A stretch of DNA of 64,000 nt, from positions 11,582,758-11,646,757 of the forward strand of contig NC_037600.1 of the NCBI RefSeq assembly GCF_003073045.1, in the 5' to 3' direction. This DNA is from Pomacea canaliculata (Eukaryota; Mollusca; Gastropoda; Architaenioglossa; Ampullariidae). Under the pieces are notes generated by a model. That model saw nothing but the letters and a program-made list of their open reading frames with translations. It had not been told where the DNA came from and made no database searches. The translations under genes and the position numbers were made by a program. Shown here in pieces: positions 11,010 to 21,309 of the stretch (positions within the stretch are counted from its first letter, which is position 1; the number at the start of each line of letters is the position of its first letter).

Positions 11010-11490
11010 TGCTGAAGTACTAAGCCTACCTGCTGTAGGAGAAAGTAGGGGGCGGCCCTTCCTTTTCATCCCTTAAACACGTGAGGTGGTCGGGACGTCA
11101 GCGTGGTGTCGGGTGTCTGGGGTGGGTACACGTACCATCAGAGGGCAGACCTACGAGATTGGAGGTGGGGTGGAGCTTTAGTGTAACATGAATGGGTGGG
11201 AATAGGAGTGTGGACTGGTTGTCTTCTATCCTCGTGTGTATAAGAGAAGTACTTTCTACGCAACGCACACGAGAGAGAACAACGGCTACGAGAAACAATA
11301 TTTGTTACAGCCAGTACTCACACGTCTTACACCATCGTCCGGCTCGATCGTTTTGAGGACACTCATTATTATTTCTAGTGGTAATATAGAGGAAAGGGGC
11401 GTTAACTGTGGTCAGAGGACGAAACGAATACCAAGTGCACTACCAAGTTCAGAGGGCCGCGTGGTGGTTTTAATGTCAACAGACTGTCAT
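11010..11490 (+). repeat. Inverted partial copy of the EGF-peptide gene (promoter side only)
   Basis: This is the reverse complement of about 12722-13235: the GGGGGCGGCCC block, the TATA region, the CAACGCACACGAGAG stretch and the later CCACGTGG/GTGGTGG region all match in order. Homology is lost near 11490, before the signal peptide would start, and no EGF frame follows. It drives transcription, if at all, away from the intact gene, so the two promoters lie tail to tail. Confidence 0.75.
11239..11244 (+). promoter_or_regulatory. TATA box of the inverted promoter copy
   Basis: TATAAG at the position equivalent to the boxes of the other two copies. No coding sequence recognisable as the EGF peptide lies downstream. 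Confidence 0.4.
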
Positions 11491-11826
11491 AGATGAGCTG
11501 TCATACATTATACCTCACTAACATCATTCTCTAAGACTAAACCTCATAGTTGACCTGCAAAAACTTTTGCGGATCTGAGTAGGTTCAGTAAAGGAACAGG
11601 ACAGACAGAAGAGGAATGTGTGAAATGAGCATCACCAGACGACAGGTCAAGTCAGTCAACGTCACGACATACCGTGAAAAGTCACGTGACAAAGCAGACA
11701 ATTAGTTCCAAACCAACAGTACACACCCTCCAACATTCAACATGTCCAACTCATTCAAGGATAAAATCAGTCCAACACAATATTAGTCAAGATGGATAAC
11801 TCTTATATTGACATTTTCAGTTCATC

Positions 11827-12033
11827 ATGTCTTCATCACAGACACCGTTGCCTATATTATTCACTGTCGACAGTTGCTGTCAACAAAGCCGTTGCCGCCT
11901 GCTCGGTGTCGTTGGCAAAAACATGAGAACTCCTCCAGGATATTCGTATTTTGCTGTCTGCACACAAACACATGAGAAAGTAACTCTATGCATCGGTTAT
12001 TTCAATAAATTGGAAATTGTTTCTGACATTTAG
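11827..12033 (+). CDS. Small unrecognised open frame downstream of the inverted promoter
   Basis: 68 codons with five cysteines and no signal peptide. A splice-acceptor-like TTGACATTTTCAG ends at 11820 just upstream, and an AATAAA lies near the end of the frame (about 12004). This could be a terminal exon used by the inverted promoter, or chance. I recognise no family. Confidence 0.2.
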   Translation: MSSSQTPLPILFTVDSCCQQSRCRLLGVVGKNMRTPPGYSYFAVCTQTHEKVTLCIGYFNKLEIVSDI

Positions 12034-12217
12034 TTCTTCTGTCATCATTTTACAGTAATCTCACAACTCATTCTTAAAACCTTCATGTCCTTGTAGGGTA
12101 TTTCAAGAGAAGCCATTACTAAATAAATGTTTAAAAGCTGTTCATATTTTGTTGTAATTATATGATAAATATTCACAAAGTGCTTACAATCAAGATTTGT
12201 TGAGGTCTAATACTTAC

Positions 12218-12940
12218 CTTGTGCTATCATCAATTCGGACTGAGGTGTTTTCTCTCACGACCCCTCCACACATCTACCGGCCTCTCTTCAGACTCATCAT
12301 CCGCGTTGTCCGTCCCAGTAATGGTTGGTTTTCTCCCTGTCGTGCCAACTCGAATAAGTTGCGCTTAGCATCACGCCGTACCGGACTCGTGAAACGTATT
12401 TCACAATATCTCCCGCCGAAGCCTGACACACATCTACATCGAATTTTATAAACACTAGGGGTGTCAGTTCTGATTAAATATACCATGCCCCCGTTGTAGC
12501 AGCGAAACTCGTCATCAGTCCCCAGCATCGACGGCAACGCCAGCAGCAGCAGCAGTGCGACAAGTGCAGCACGACTAGCGCCGCACGACACTGACCTAGG
12601 ACTGCAGCTCGCTTTTAAAGTGGGGTTAGTAGGACTCATATTGGTCTTGGACACTTGTCAGGACTGTAGGAGTTCTTTAGAGATCATACAATATCTTAGA
12701 CCTTGGACTAGTTGTAGGAAGGTCTGTTGACATCAACACCACCACGTGGCCCTTTCAACGAGCTAGTGCACTTGGTAATTGTTTCGTTTTCTGACAACAG
12801 TCGCCCCTTTTACTCTATATTACCACTAGAGATAATAACGAGTGTCCTCCAGACGATTGAGCCTGATGATAGACGGGGTTATCAGTGTGAGTACTGGCTG
12901 TAACAATTACTGCTTCTCGGTGCCGTTGTTCCCTCTCGTG
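12218..12940 (-). other. Transcribed region of the intact EGF-peptide gene (first exon)
   Basis: The inferred exon runs from about 30 bp below the TATA box to a strong splice donor (AAG followed by GTAAGTA, exon end 12218). The stop codon at 12274-12276 lies 56 bases before that donor, so the gene has a 3' UTR intron or an alternative coding end. The distance is right at the usual limit for nonsense-mediated decay. The same stop-to-donor arrangement is kept in copy 1. Confidence 0.45.
12274..12639 (-). CDS. Small secreted EGF-like peptide precursor
   Basis: 121 residues from the first ATG. There is a long basic N-region, then a hydrophobic signal core (ALVALLLLLALP, about residues 25-36) with likely cleavage after LG near residue 40. 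The EGF-like core follows: CYNGG, then about 18 residues to CRCVSGFGGRYC. Spacing of the last three cysteines (C-x-C-x8-C) is canonical. Only four cysteines exist: those corresponding to EGF positions 1 and 3, which normally pair with each other, are both absent, so the change is self-consistent. The tail is basic (KRNLFELARQ, LGRTTRMM) and ends RGR. It is probably a secreted ligand-like peptide; the receptor is unknown. A broken paralogue lies at 4-398. Confidence 0.65.
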   Translation of the reverse strand: MSPTNPTLKASCSPRSVSCGASRAALVALLLLLALPSMLGTDDEFRCYNGGMVYLIRTDTPSVYKIRCRCVSGFGGRYCEIRFTSPVRRDAKRNLFELARQGENQPLLGRTTRMMSLKRGR

Positions 12941-12964
12941 TGCGTTGGGTAGAAATTTCGTCTC

Positions 12965-12971
12965 TTATATA
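12965..12971 (-). promoter_or_regulatory. TATA box of the intact EGF-peptide gene
   Basis: TATATAAGAG on the minus strand, about 325 bp above the start codon. It is embedded in the most conserved part of all three copies. A CACGTG E-box-like site lies at about 12743-12748, inside the presumed 5' UTR. Confidence 0.6.
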
Positions 12972-13367
12972 CGCGAGCAGAGAGGACCCCAGTCCACCCT
13001 CCTATTCCCACCTATTCATGTTACAGTACAGCTACACCCCACCTCCAATCTCGTAGGCCTGCCCTCTGCTCTCACTTTCCAACAAATCCTTTCAATTCTT
13101 CAGGTCCAACGGTGGATGGTACTTGTGGATGGTACTGGTACCCCAGACACCCGACCCCACGCTGATGTCCCGACCACCTCACATGTTTGAAGGATGGAAT
13201 GGAGGGGCCGCCCCCAACCTTCTCTGACAGCAGGTAGGCGTAACAGTCCGAGAGTAGCTGCAGTAACGATGGACACACGATAATTAGCTTTTATTTTTTC
13301 CCATTCTTTATTGTGTTTTATTTTCATCAGAAGCTGTCAGACAAGATCGACTCCCATTTCTACACAG

Positions 13368-13550
13368 CGATCCAGTGGCGCAACGGTTAGCGCCTGCCAC
13401 CAATACAGTGAAAGTTGGCTGCCCAGAGTTCATTTCTCGTCTCGGGCACGCTGTTCTTTCTCTGCACGTGGCTTCTGTTTACAAGCCTGGCCGCCTTGCC
13501 GTAATATAGCCTCAGTTGCTGACACGGTGTAAAACACCAATTCCCCCCTC
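13368..13550 (+). mobile_element. tRNA-derived SINE (paralogue of 1029-1211)
   Basis: A box-like TGGCGCAACG at 13376-13385, with the same body and TGTAAAACACCAATT end. It was copied with the segmental duplication. Confidence 0.55.
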
Positions 13551-13752
13551 CCATTTTTATACCTCCACACCCTCCCGCAACACACCCACACACACACCTA
13601 GATGAGGCAGCCTTATAGTTTATACGCAGTCTTTGTCCTGAAGGTCCTGCTGTCACAGATGCTGTTGTCAATTTGTGGAATTTATTTCAAGTTTTACACA
13701 GCATTCAATTAGTAATACCCAGTTCATGCCTCATGTATGGGTTCAACCCAAG

Positions 13753-16646
13753 TTCATTTGTTTGTTTGTTTTTTGGTGTTTTATGCCATGCCAGCAACTA
13801 AGGCTATATCATGGCAATAAAAAAGTTTTTATGTTTAAAAGTTTCAGGGTAAATTTTCTCCAGTTATTTAACTTAAAATCAGACCACGATAATAAGTTAA
13901 CTAGATGTTAAAGAAACAAATGTGGTGTAAAATGGGTGGTGGAGCCCAAAAAGGCCGCCAACAAACCAGAAATTAAATGAGATATATCAGACTTAAATTT
14001 GTTGTAAAAGTCGTATCCTTATTAAAACACCACAAATAGCTGCCGATGGGATGGACCTAAATAAAACATATAATGAATTTACTGTATAAAATTGTTGACG
14101 AATGGTCTGAAGTTTTGGACAGTTTATGAGAAGCTGTACAACGTTAAGATGTCCCCCACACCAGGGGCAACCTGGTGGTTGTTCCCCTCGCAAGAGATAT
14201 CCTTGCGTGGCATATGTGTGTCCTGTCTTTAGTCTTGTTAGGACTACCTCCTCCCGCCTTGTGGTATGGCACAAAGGTGGGCGGTCAGAAAGACAGGGAA
14301 GAGTGGCGAATAATTTATTCTGACAGAGGGTGTTCCAGAGGTTTTGCCATAAAGTCAGTATGTAGGTTGTAAGTAAAGTTTTACAGTCAGATGAAATAAG
14401 GAACTGTATTTTACCAGGGGACTGACATGCAGCCTTAGCAGCCTGGTCTGCTCGAACATTGCCTGGAATGCCAGAATGGCCAGGAGCCCAGATAAAGACA
14501 ATGTTCTTATTTCGTTCGATAAGTGCTGCATTAATTTTATGAATCTTGACCACAAGGGGGTGGTCAGATTCATTTGAAATAAGAGCTTGGAGAGCAGAAA
14601 GAGAGTCTGAGATTATCAGAAAGTTGTGCTCCGATGAGCGGTGAGCATGCTGCAAGGCAAGCATGATAGCATAAAGTTCTGCTGCCGTTGTGGTTGGCAG
14701 GATGGAACTGCTGCCGCAGCGACTGGGCCACCACTTGGGATTTTGGAGCCATCTGTAAAGATTGAACAGAATTTAGGATAATCAGAAATAAGTTTACGAA
14801 AGTGTTGAAGATAGATGGGGTCACTAGTGTTCCCTTTTTTGAAAGTTGTAAGATCAAAGCGAATCTCAGGAACAGGAAGAATCCAAGGAGGAGTTGTTTG
14901 TGGAGGTAAAGGCTCTACCTGATTGATATCTACTCCGGCAGCTTGAAGATGAGGTGCTACTCGGAGTGAAAGAGGCTTTTGCTCCTTGGTACGAATGGCA
15001 TGCAGGGCAGCACGCTGAGGTCTGAAGACAGCACGATACGCAGGATTCCCAGGATGGGATTTTAAGCGACAGACATAGGATAGCATGAATTTCAAACGAC
15101 GGAGAGAAAGTGGAGGCTCACCAGCTTCTGCGTACAAACTTTGTACAGGAGTGGTGCAAAAGGCACCCAGACAGATGCGGAGCCCTTGATGATGAATTGG
15201 ATCGAGAATATTAAGGTAGGACTCTCGAGCAGAGCCATAGATAATGGATCCGTAGTCTAGCTTTGAGCGGATCAGGGCACGGTAGAGACGCAGCAGAACC
15301 GTGCGATCCGCTCCCCAGCTGACATGGCCAACTACTCTAAGAATGTCCAAGGCTTTCTGACAAGATAGGCGTAGAGATTTGATATGAGGTAGAAAGGACA
15401 GTTTACGGTCAAAGATGACCCCAAGAAATTTAACCTCTTGGACCACCTTGAGTATCGTGCCTTTGACAGTGATAGAAGGATTTGGAAACATACCTCTCAG
15501 TTTGCAAAAGTGGATGCATACTGACTTCGTAGGAGAAAAATTGAAGCCGTTTTCTGTCACCCACTTTTGTACTGCATTTACGCACAGCTGAGGCCGGCGT
15601 TCGAGGCATGGAAGGGAACGGCCTCGTATGCAGATAGCGAAGTCATCTACATACAAAGAGGCCTCTAAACCTGGACAGACTGATTTCAAGATTGAGTCGA
15701 TTTTGATGTTGAAAATAGTTGGAGAAAGAATGCTGCCCTGAGGGACGCCCATTTCCTGTTCCTGAGGATCAGACAGTATAGACCCTACTCTGACTTGGAA
15801 ATGGCGGTGTGAAAGAAAATTCTCGATGAAGAGTGGCATACCACCCCGGAAGCATGGAGGTCTAACAGAATACCCCGCTTCCAGGTAGTGACGTATGCCC
15901 TCTCTAAATCAAAGAACACCCCTAGAACATGTTCTTTGCCGACAAAAGCGTCCCTGACAAAGGTTTCAAAACGGACCAAATGGTCCAGGGTGCTGCGGCG
16001 TTTTCTGAAGCCACATTGCAGGTTGGAGAGGAGACTCTGAGATTCGAGGTACCAGGTAAGGCGAGCATTTACCATGCGTTCTAGAGTTTTACATAGACAA
16101 CTAGTGAGAGCGATAGGGCGGTAAGAATTTGGATCAGAGGTATCCTTACCAGGTTTTGGAATGGGTATAACGACTGCCTCTCTCCACGAGGGGGGGGGGG
16201 GAAACAGCCGGATACCCAAATAAAGTTGAAGATATCTAGAAGGAGAAGGAGAGAAGTCTGTGGGAGATGTGTTAGTAGCTGATAGGAAATATTGTCAGGA
16301 CCCGGTGCAGAATCCTTGCACTTTTGAAGGGCCTGTTGTAGTTCAGGAAGAAAGAAAGGTAGGTTGTACTTTTCTGAGTTGTCTGAAGAAAAGTCACAAC
16401 CCAAAGATTCTTGGACAGATTTTAAGCGTTGAAAATCTGAAGAGTAGTGTGAAGAGGAGGAATTATGAGCAAAGGTGGATGCAAAGGAATTTGCGACATC
16501 CTGTACCTCTGTGAGAATAGAGTCTCCAACCCGCAGATGGCCTATTGACTCAGCCTGAAATCTTCCCTTTATCTTCCTTATGGCCACCCACACCGCTTGA
16601 GAAGTGGTACGGGAGGATAATGAGGACACAAATCAGGGTTATTGAG
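13753..16646 (-). mobile_element. I/Nimb-type LINE, 5'-truncated
   Basis: Reads 5' to 3' on the minus strand: end of a linker, reverse transcriptase, RNase H, then a non-coding 3' end containing GCCATGATATAGCC and an A-rich (CAAA)n terminus at about 13753-13770. The endonuclease is missing, so the copy is 5'-truncated near 16646. A weak target duplication, AACCCAAG (13745-13752) against AACCTAAG (16647-16654), fits copy 1, where the sequence runs through uninterrupted at about 1370-1380. Confidence 0.8.
13993..16629 (-). pseudogene. LINE ORF2 fragment: reverse transcriptase plus RNase H
   Basis: The frame is broken into several pieces. Recognisable in order are a DNISYQLLTHLP block before the polymerase, SYRPIALTSCLCKTLERM, GVPQGSILSPTIF, the catalytic YVDD at about 15636-15647, and the RNase H signatures FTDGSK (near 14750), SDSLSALQAL and WAPGHSGIPGN. 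The distal gag-like and endonuclease parts are absent. Frame breaks include one beside a long G run near 16188-16201. The RNase H domain places it in the I superfamily; Nimb is the likeliest family for a mollusc. Confidence 0.75.
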
Positions 16647-16654
16647 AACCTAAG

Positions 16655-18967
16655 GTCAAGCCCAGTCATCATCTGTATGAGTGTAAGAACAGTTGACAGG
16701 CAGCATGTATGTACGAGGACCAGCATGACTGAAATATCAACTTACATGTTTGTTGGCTGTCTGTACTTTGCATGATCACATCCAAGCTCAATTCCTCAAA
16801 GTTTGTGTTGGCTTGATGTTGTTGTATTTTATGCTCAGGTGTGAAAAAAATTGCGTTAGTGTGTGATGCAGAAGCGAGAATATTGTGGCGGGAAGGTGAC
16901 AATGAGAATGTACACTGACTGAAAAGAGCTAAATTTTCACCCACTTTCTTTGGAAATAATTGTACATAAAATTCCTAGTTTACAACTTTGCTTTGAGGTG
17001 TATCTCGTTTTTTCGTTCTAAAATTATATTTAAAAAACCAAATCATTTCTGTCTTCCACTCACTGATGGCGTTCAAAGCAACTGCCGAAATATCTGATGG
17101 CAAAGCCGAGCCTGTGAACTGCAAATAGATTCTTTGAAAAGATGATTCATGAACTTCCATCTACTGTATCTGGATATTTTATAAATTTGAAGGTGTCCTC
17201 GAATTTGCGAAACTGTTCAAAACGCAATGAAAATTGCTCAGCAGTTGTGTTAATTATCTCTAAAAACAACCTTTTCTGAGATTCTTTGCAAGTAGTTTCA
17301 TGAATTTCTAAACCTAGGCGTTTTCAGAATCTGCAAAATGGCGTGAGCTAAGGAGAACTCTTTCAAAAACGAGATTTGTCTTGTTCAAAATTTTATTATG
17401 CGCTATGATGCTATGTCATATGATACCCAAGTTAATAAAAGTAATATGAAAAAATTATGTGGAATATGATCCAACATCACTTTTTAAATATTATTTACAG
17501 TTTTCTGAAAAAAATTGAAGGCTATTACTTATGATAATTGAAATTTTTAAAAATCCATCAGCGTCGTCGCGTGCCGCACAAAATCGTTTCTCGTGCCATA
17601 GGTTCATCATCCCTGGTGTAAAGCATGGAGAGTCTGACCACGTGATATCATTCCGCACTGTACGAGCATCACGAGTATTATTTTTATCTTTGATGATACC
17701 CGGTGTCTTTATAGCGATAGTTCAATATACAGCCAGCATATTAAATATCATCTTTTAAAATTACTTATGATATCTTCGATTTCCTTCCAGATGGCGCTTG
17801 ATTGAATTTTTAGAAATAAAACCTTTTATAGGATTCTGGAGTTTACATTTTAAGAAATATAAGATCTTTTTCATAGCAGCTGAAATGTATATGAAGTGAG
17901 TCATAATAATACAGTATATAATGATGGCAGTGCTAGGCAGGCTGGGAGAGAACTCTTGCAAGAGTGCTAAGACACTTTCCTGAACTACTGCTGACCAAAC
18001 ATGGCTGACTGATTGTAAAGTTGATAAGTTTGTATGGCCTGTACAATGATGCGTGAGCACATGCAGATAAATTCACAAGGGAAAAATGTTGTTTGTTTTT
18101 TTTTCGTTGAAATTCCTGCGCTCGAACCTTTAGTTACTCTTTTTTTTTCATCAGTCCCCTGAAGTTTCGACTTACAGAAATTCGACTGTACATGCTTTGG
18201 TTTCTATGATTGCCCAACTACATCGCTATAATCTCAGGAGCTTTATAAGGTGTAGGTTTAAAAGCAGTTATATTTTCTGCACTGTCTCTCAAATATAATC
18301 TTGTTCTAGCCGGAATTATCAATCGTGAGGATAGTAACTTTCTATAAGCTCTATCTATAAACCGAGAGTAAAGAAATAAAGCACAAATTCTACGTTTTGA
18401 CAATGTGTTGTAATATAAGTGAATGTAAGAACGCGAAAAAATCTTTCTTTTAATAATTTAATAATTTAAATTTTATAAATTTCACTCTCATTTTTTTTAC
18501 TGAACACACAACATTCGGGTAGTGAATGCGATGTACATCGAAAAACGAAACTAGAGATAACCCTTAATCGGAAATACCCACAGCACGGTCACGTGACTTT
18601 TGAATTCCCTCGCTTGGTTTAAACTCCTCAGTCGTCTTCGACTAAGTATTCGTACTGGACATATCTCTGAAGCCTTCACCCTGTCTTCACTGAAAGGCTG
18701 ATAACTTGAAACCTTCCGACAAGAACGAGAGTTGTCTATTCGTATTTTGTTTTTTTTTAATTAATTTCTCAAAGCGTTCGCCCACCTGTCCAATTATCCG
18801 AGTGCGTGAGTATTGCTACAAACACGTGACTTGGTATAGTGTAGCATTTGTAGTTAAAGAATATTATGATTTACCTAATCTGTTTTTGTGTTGAAAGACT
18901 TCAGTTTTTTATTATTTACTGGTGCTAAAAATGATCGCAAACAACAACATTCGTGACACACAATCCT
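16655..18967. other. Duplicated AT-rich DNA, no recognised gene
   Basis: Counterpart of 1379-2958, 4408-4930 and 8748-9430. It contains the empty sites for the copy-1 LINE (about 18045) and the 3.2-kb transposon (about 18303-18312). No supported frame. Confidence 0.6.
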
Positions 18968-19301
18968 AGGAAGTTCGCGAATATAAAGGGTCGCTACTCT
19001 GCAAAAGAATGCTTCGAATTTTTCGTGCTTACTTCCCTTACTAATAGCTGGGGATCGAGATCGAGTAACCGCGGTAAAAGGAAAAAATATTGTGATCCAA
19101 TTGCTTTTGTGGTTCTATATGAGTACAGTATTGTAGGAAGTTCGCGAATATAAAGGGTCGCTACTCTGCAAAAGAATGCTTCGAATTTTCGTGCTTACTT
19201 CCCTTTGTAGAAGCTGGGGATCGACATCGAGTAACCGCAGTAAAAGGAAAAAATATTGTGATCCAGTTGCTTTTTGTGGTTCTATATGAGTACAGTATTG
19301 C
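18968..19301. repeat. 167-bp tandem duplication
   Basis: The unit AGGAAGTTCGCGAATATAAA... occurs at 18968-19134 and again at 19135-19301 with few differences. Copy 1 has a single unit (from about 9420). Confidence 0.8.
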
Positions 19302-19919
19302 AGTACCTTACCAAAGTTAAAAAATTATGTCTGCCAGAAAATATACAAGAACGAAGACACAAAGTATTCGGGTATGTTGTTTCTAGACTTCCTCATTTTC
19401 CAAAAAGGGTTCTAAAAGATAAAGTTACAAAGAAATGAGAGAAGATCTTTTGCTGTATGCTTTATTGTCCTATAGTATAATTTGTTTTAGTCTGGCATTT
19501 TTAAGCGGGTTCTCATAGGAAGCGGCAAAAGTCTGACAATTTTCTTGCTTCCCTGCTTTCATTGACAACTACTTAAGAAGAATTTTAGTCCATTAAGCAG
19601 TTTGACTTTGTAAACATTTAAAACAAAGCAGAATAACTCTTGTAGTATTTGTAAAAAAAAAAAAAAAGCTAGACAAATTTAGTTTCTTAACTATTACTAA
19701 ATTTTTTCTATTTTACGGAGCCAGGCTGAAATCGTAATTTTTGAAAAGGAGTAATACAGTTCCCTCAAGTAGATTATTACTAATCACATTTTAAATATTA
19801 TTTGTTACAATTTTATCTTATATATATATATTGTGTTTGCCTGTGTGTGTTGCGTCTATGAACTTTAGAGTATGTGTAAGTACTGAGGAGATTATTTTAG
19901 AATGCTACTTTGTGCCTGG

Positions 19920-20223
19920 TGTTGCTCTATGTAATCTAACTCAACTTTACCAAAATTCAGACACGTTTGAATACTTGTTATAAACCTAATTAAAATTTTA
20001 AAATTCTACAGTCATGAAGACCAGTTTCTCAATGACTAGATTAATTCTGTAACAACTTTAGTTATTTATGTCTTTATTTTCTGTCACCTAAATTCTCTCT
20101 TATATTGCATGAAAATGTTTTTATTTATTATATCATTTTTTTATTGATTATTCTTTGCTGTCATCATTTAACCATATAACTACAAATTGTTAAACATTTT
20201 CTTTATAAGATCTGCATTCCAAA
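19920..20223. other. Unique 5' flank of the first TRIM gene
   Basis: AT-rich. Ends with a pyrimidine tract and TTTCTTTATAAG just before the coding start, a possible splice acceptor for a 5' UTR exon. Nothing else seen. Confidence 0.35.
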
Positions 20224-21309
20224 ATGGCCACACCATGTTCTCAGCCAAAGGAAACAGAATGTCCAGTGTGCATGGATTACTTCACAAAACCAAAGATTTT
20301 ACCTTGTGGTCATCTTCTGTGCCAAGGGTGCGTTATTCAGTGGATGGACTCAAACCCACCAGCGGGTTGCCCGACATGTAGATATCCTATCACAGAGCCT
20401 CAGGAGAATTTACATCAAAACTCAGCTGTTGTTGCCAATGCCTTACCTACAGACTATGTAATGAAGGCGCTGGTGGAGTGCTCCGTGGTGTTGTCAAAGC
20501 CACGCATTTGTTGTGCGTGTGATGGGGTGAAGGCTGTTTCCATCTGCATGCAGTGCCAGGATATGATGTGTTCATCGTGTGCGGAGATACACAAGAAGAT
20601 GTCCATCAGCCGCAGTCACGATGTGGAGAGTCTCAGCACTGTGACACCTGAACGTCTGGCTTACAGCTGCCCCGCACTGTGTGCTGACCATGGTGACCAG
20701 CAATTTCTCTATTGCGTCCAACATAACCTCGCTCTCTGCCCGTCTTGTAATATACTACAGCACACAGAATGCACAGAGTTAAAAAATCTTCAAGACCAGG
20801 TGAAATCAGCTGCCCGTTACCTAAATGATGTAATCAATGCCATTTCCGAAGCAGAGCATAAACTGGAGCAAGCTATCGATCATGTGGACTCCAATCTCCA
20901 GAAAGTAAATGTCGATGAAGAAGAAGACATGGCCCAGCTGGACACAATATTTGACCACCTGACAAACGTGATGGAGGTTTGTCGTAACAAACTAAAGGAC
21001 AGGACTTGTGGTGAACATTCCAGAGTCAAATCCTCACTAAGGGACAATAAAACCATTTTAGAAAGTCGTCTGGGGATACTGAAGTCTCACACACATTTAG
21101 CGACTCGTGCCAGACAGGTGGCAGTAGGTCCTGTGCTGATAGCCGCAAGCAAGGCTCTGACACACAGGGTCAACAGCCTTGACCTTACCGTGAACCTGAA
21201 TGAACACCTGGTTGAAAGTCCGGTGCCCACTGCAGTGAGGTGTAAAGAGGTGATCATGGGGATAGAAGAAGAACTACAAATGTTGGGAGACCAGATGTCA
21301 AAGCCCCTG
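20224..21309 (+). CDS. Gene 1 exon 1: RING, B-boxes, coiled coil
   Basis: 1086 bp (362 codons), ending CTG before GTAAAT in phase 0. The frame stays open past the donor into a T-rich stretch that mimics a membrane segment. That extension is rejected because the donor is in the same place in the paralogue at 27063. Confidence 0.85.

Larger units (their letters stand above)
12215..19919. repeat. Segmental duplication, copy 2
   Basis: Direct repeat of copy 1 at an initial offset of about 12.2 kb. It carries the intact EGF-peptide gene, the SINE and the AT-rich blocks. It is interrupted by an I-group LINE (about 13753-16646) that copy 1 lacks. Two small indels against copy 1 lie near 17158 and 17216. 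By eye the copies differ by a few percent. Confidence 0.85.

Noticed and set aside
14126-14372. Plus-strand frames in the LINE
   Set aside because: Shadows of the minus-strand RNase H region.
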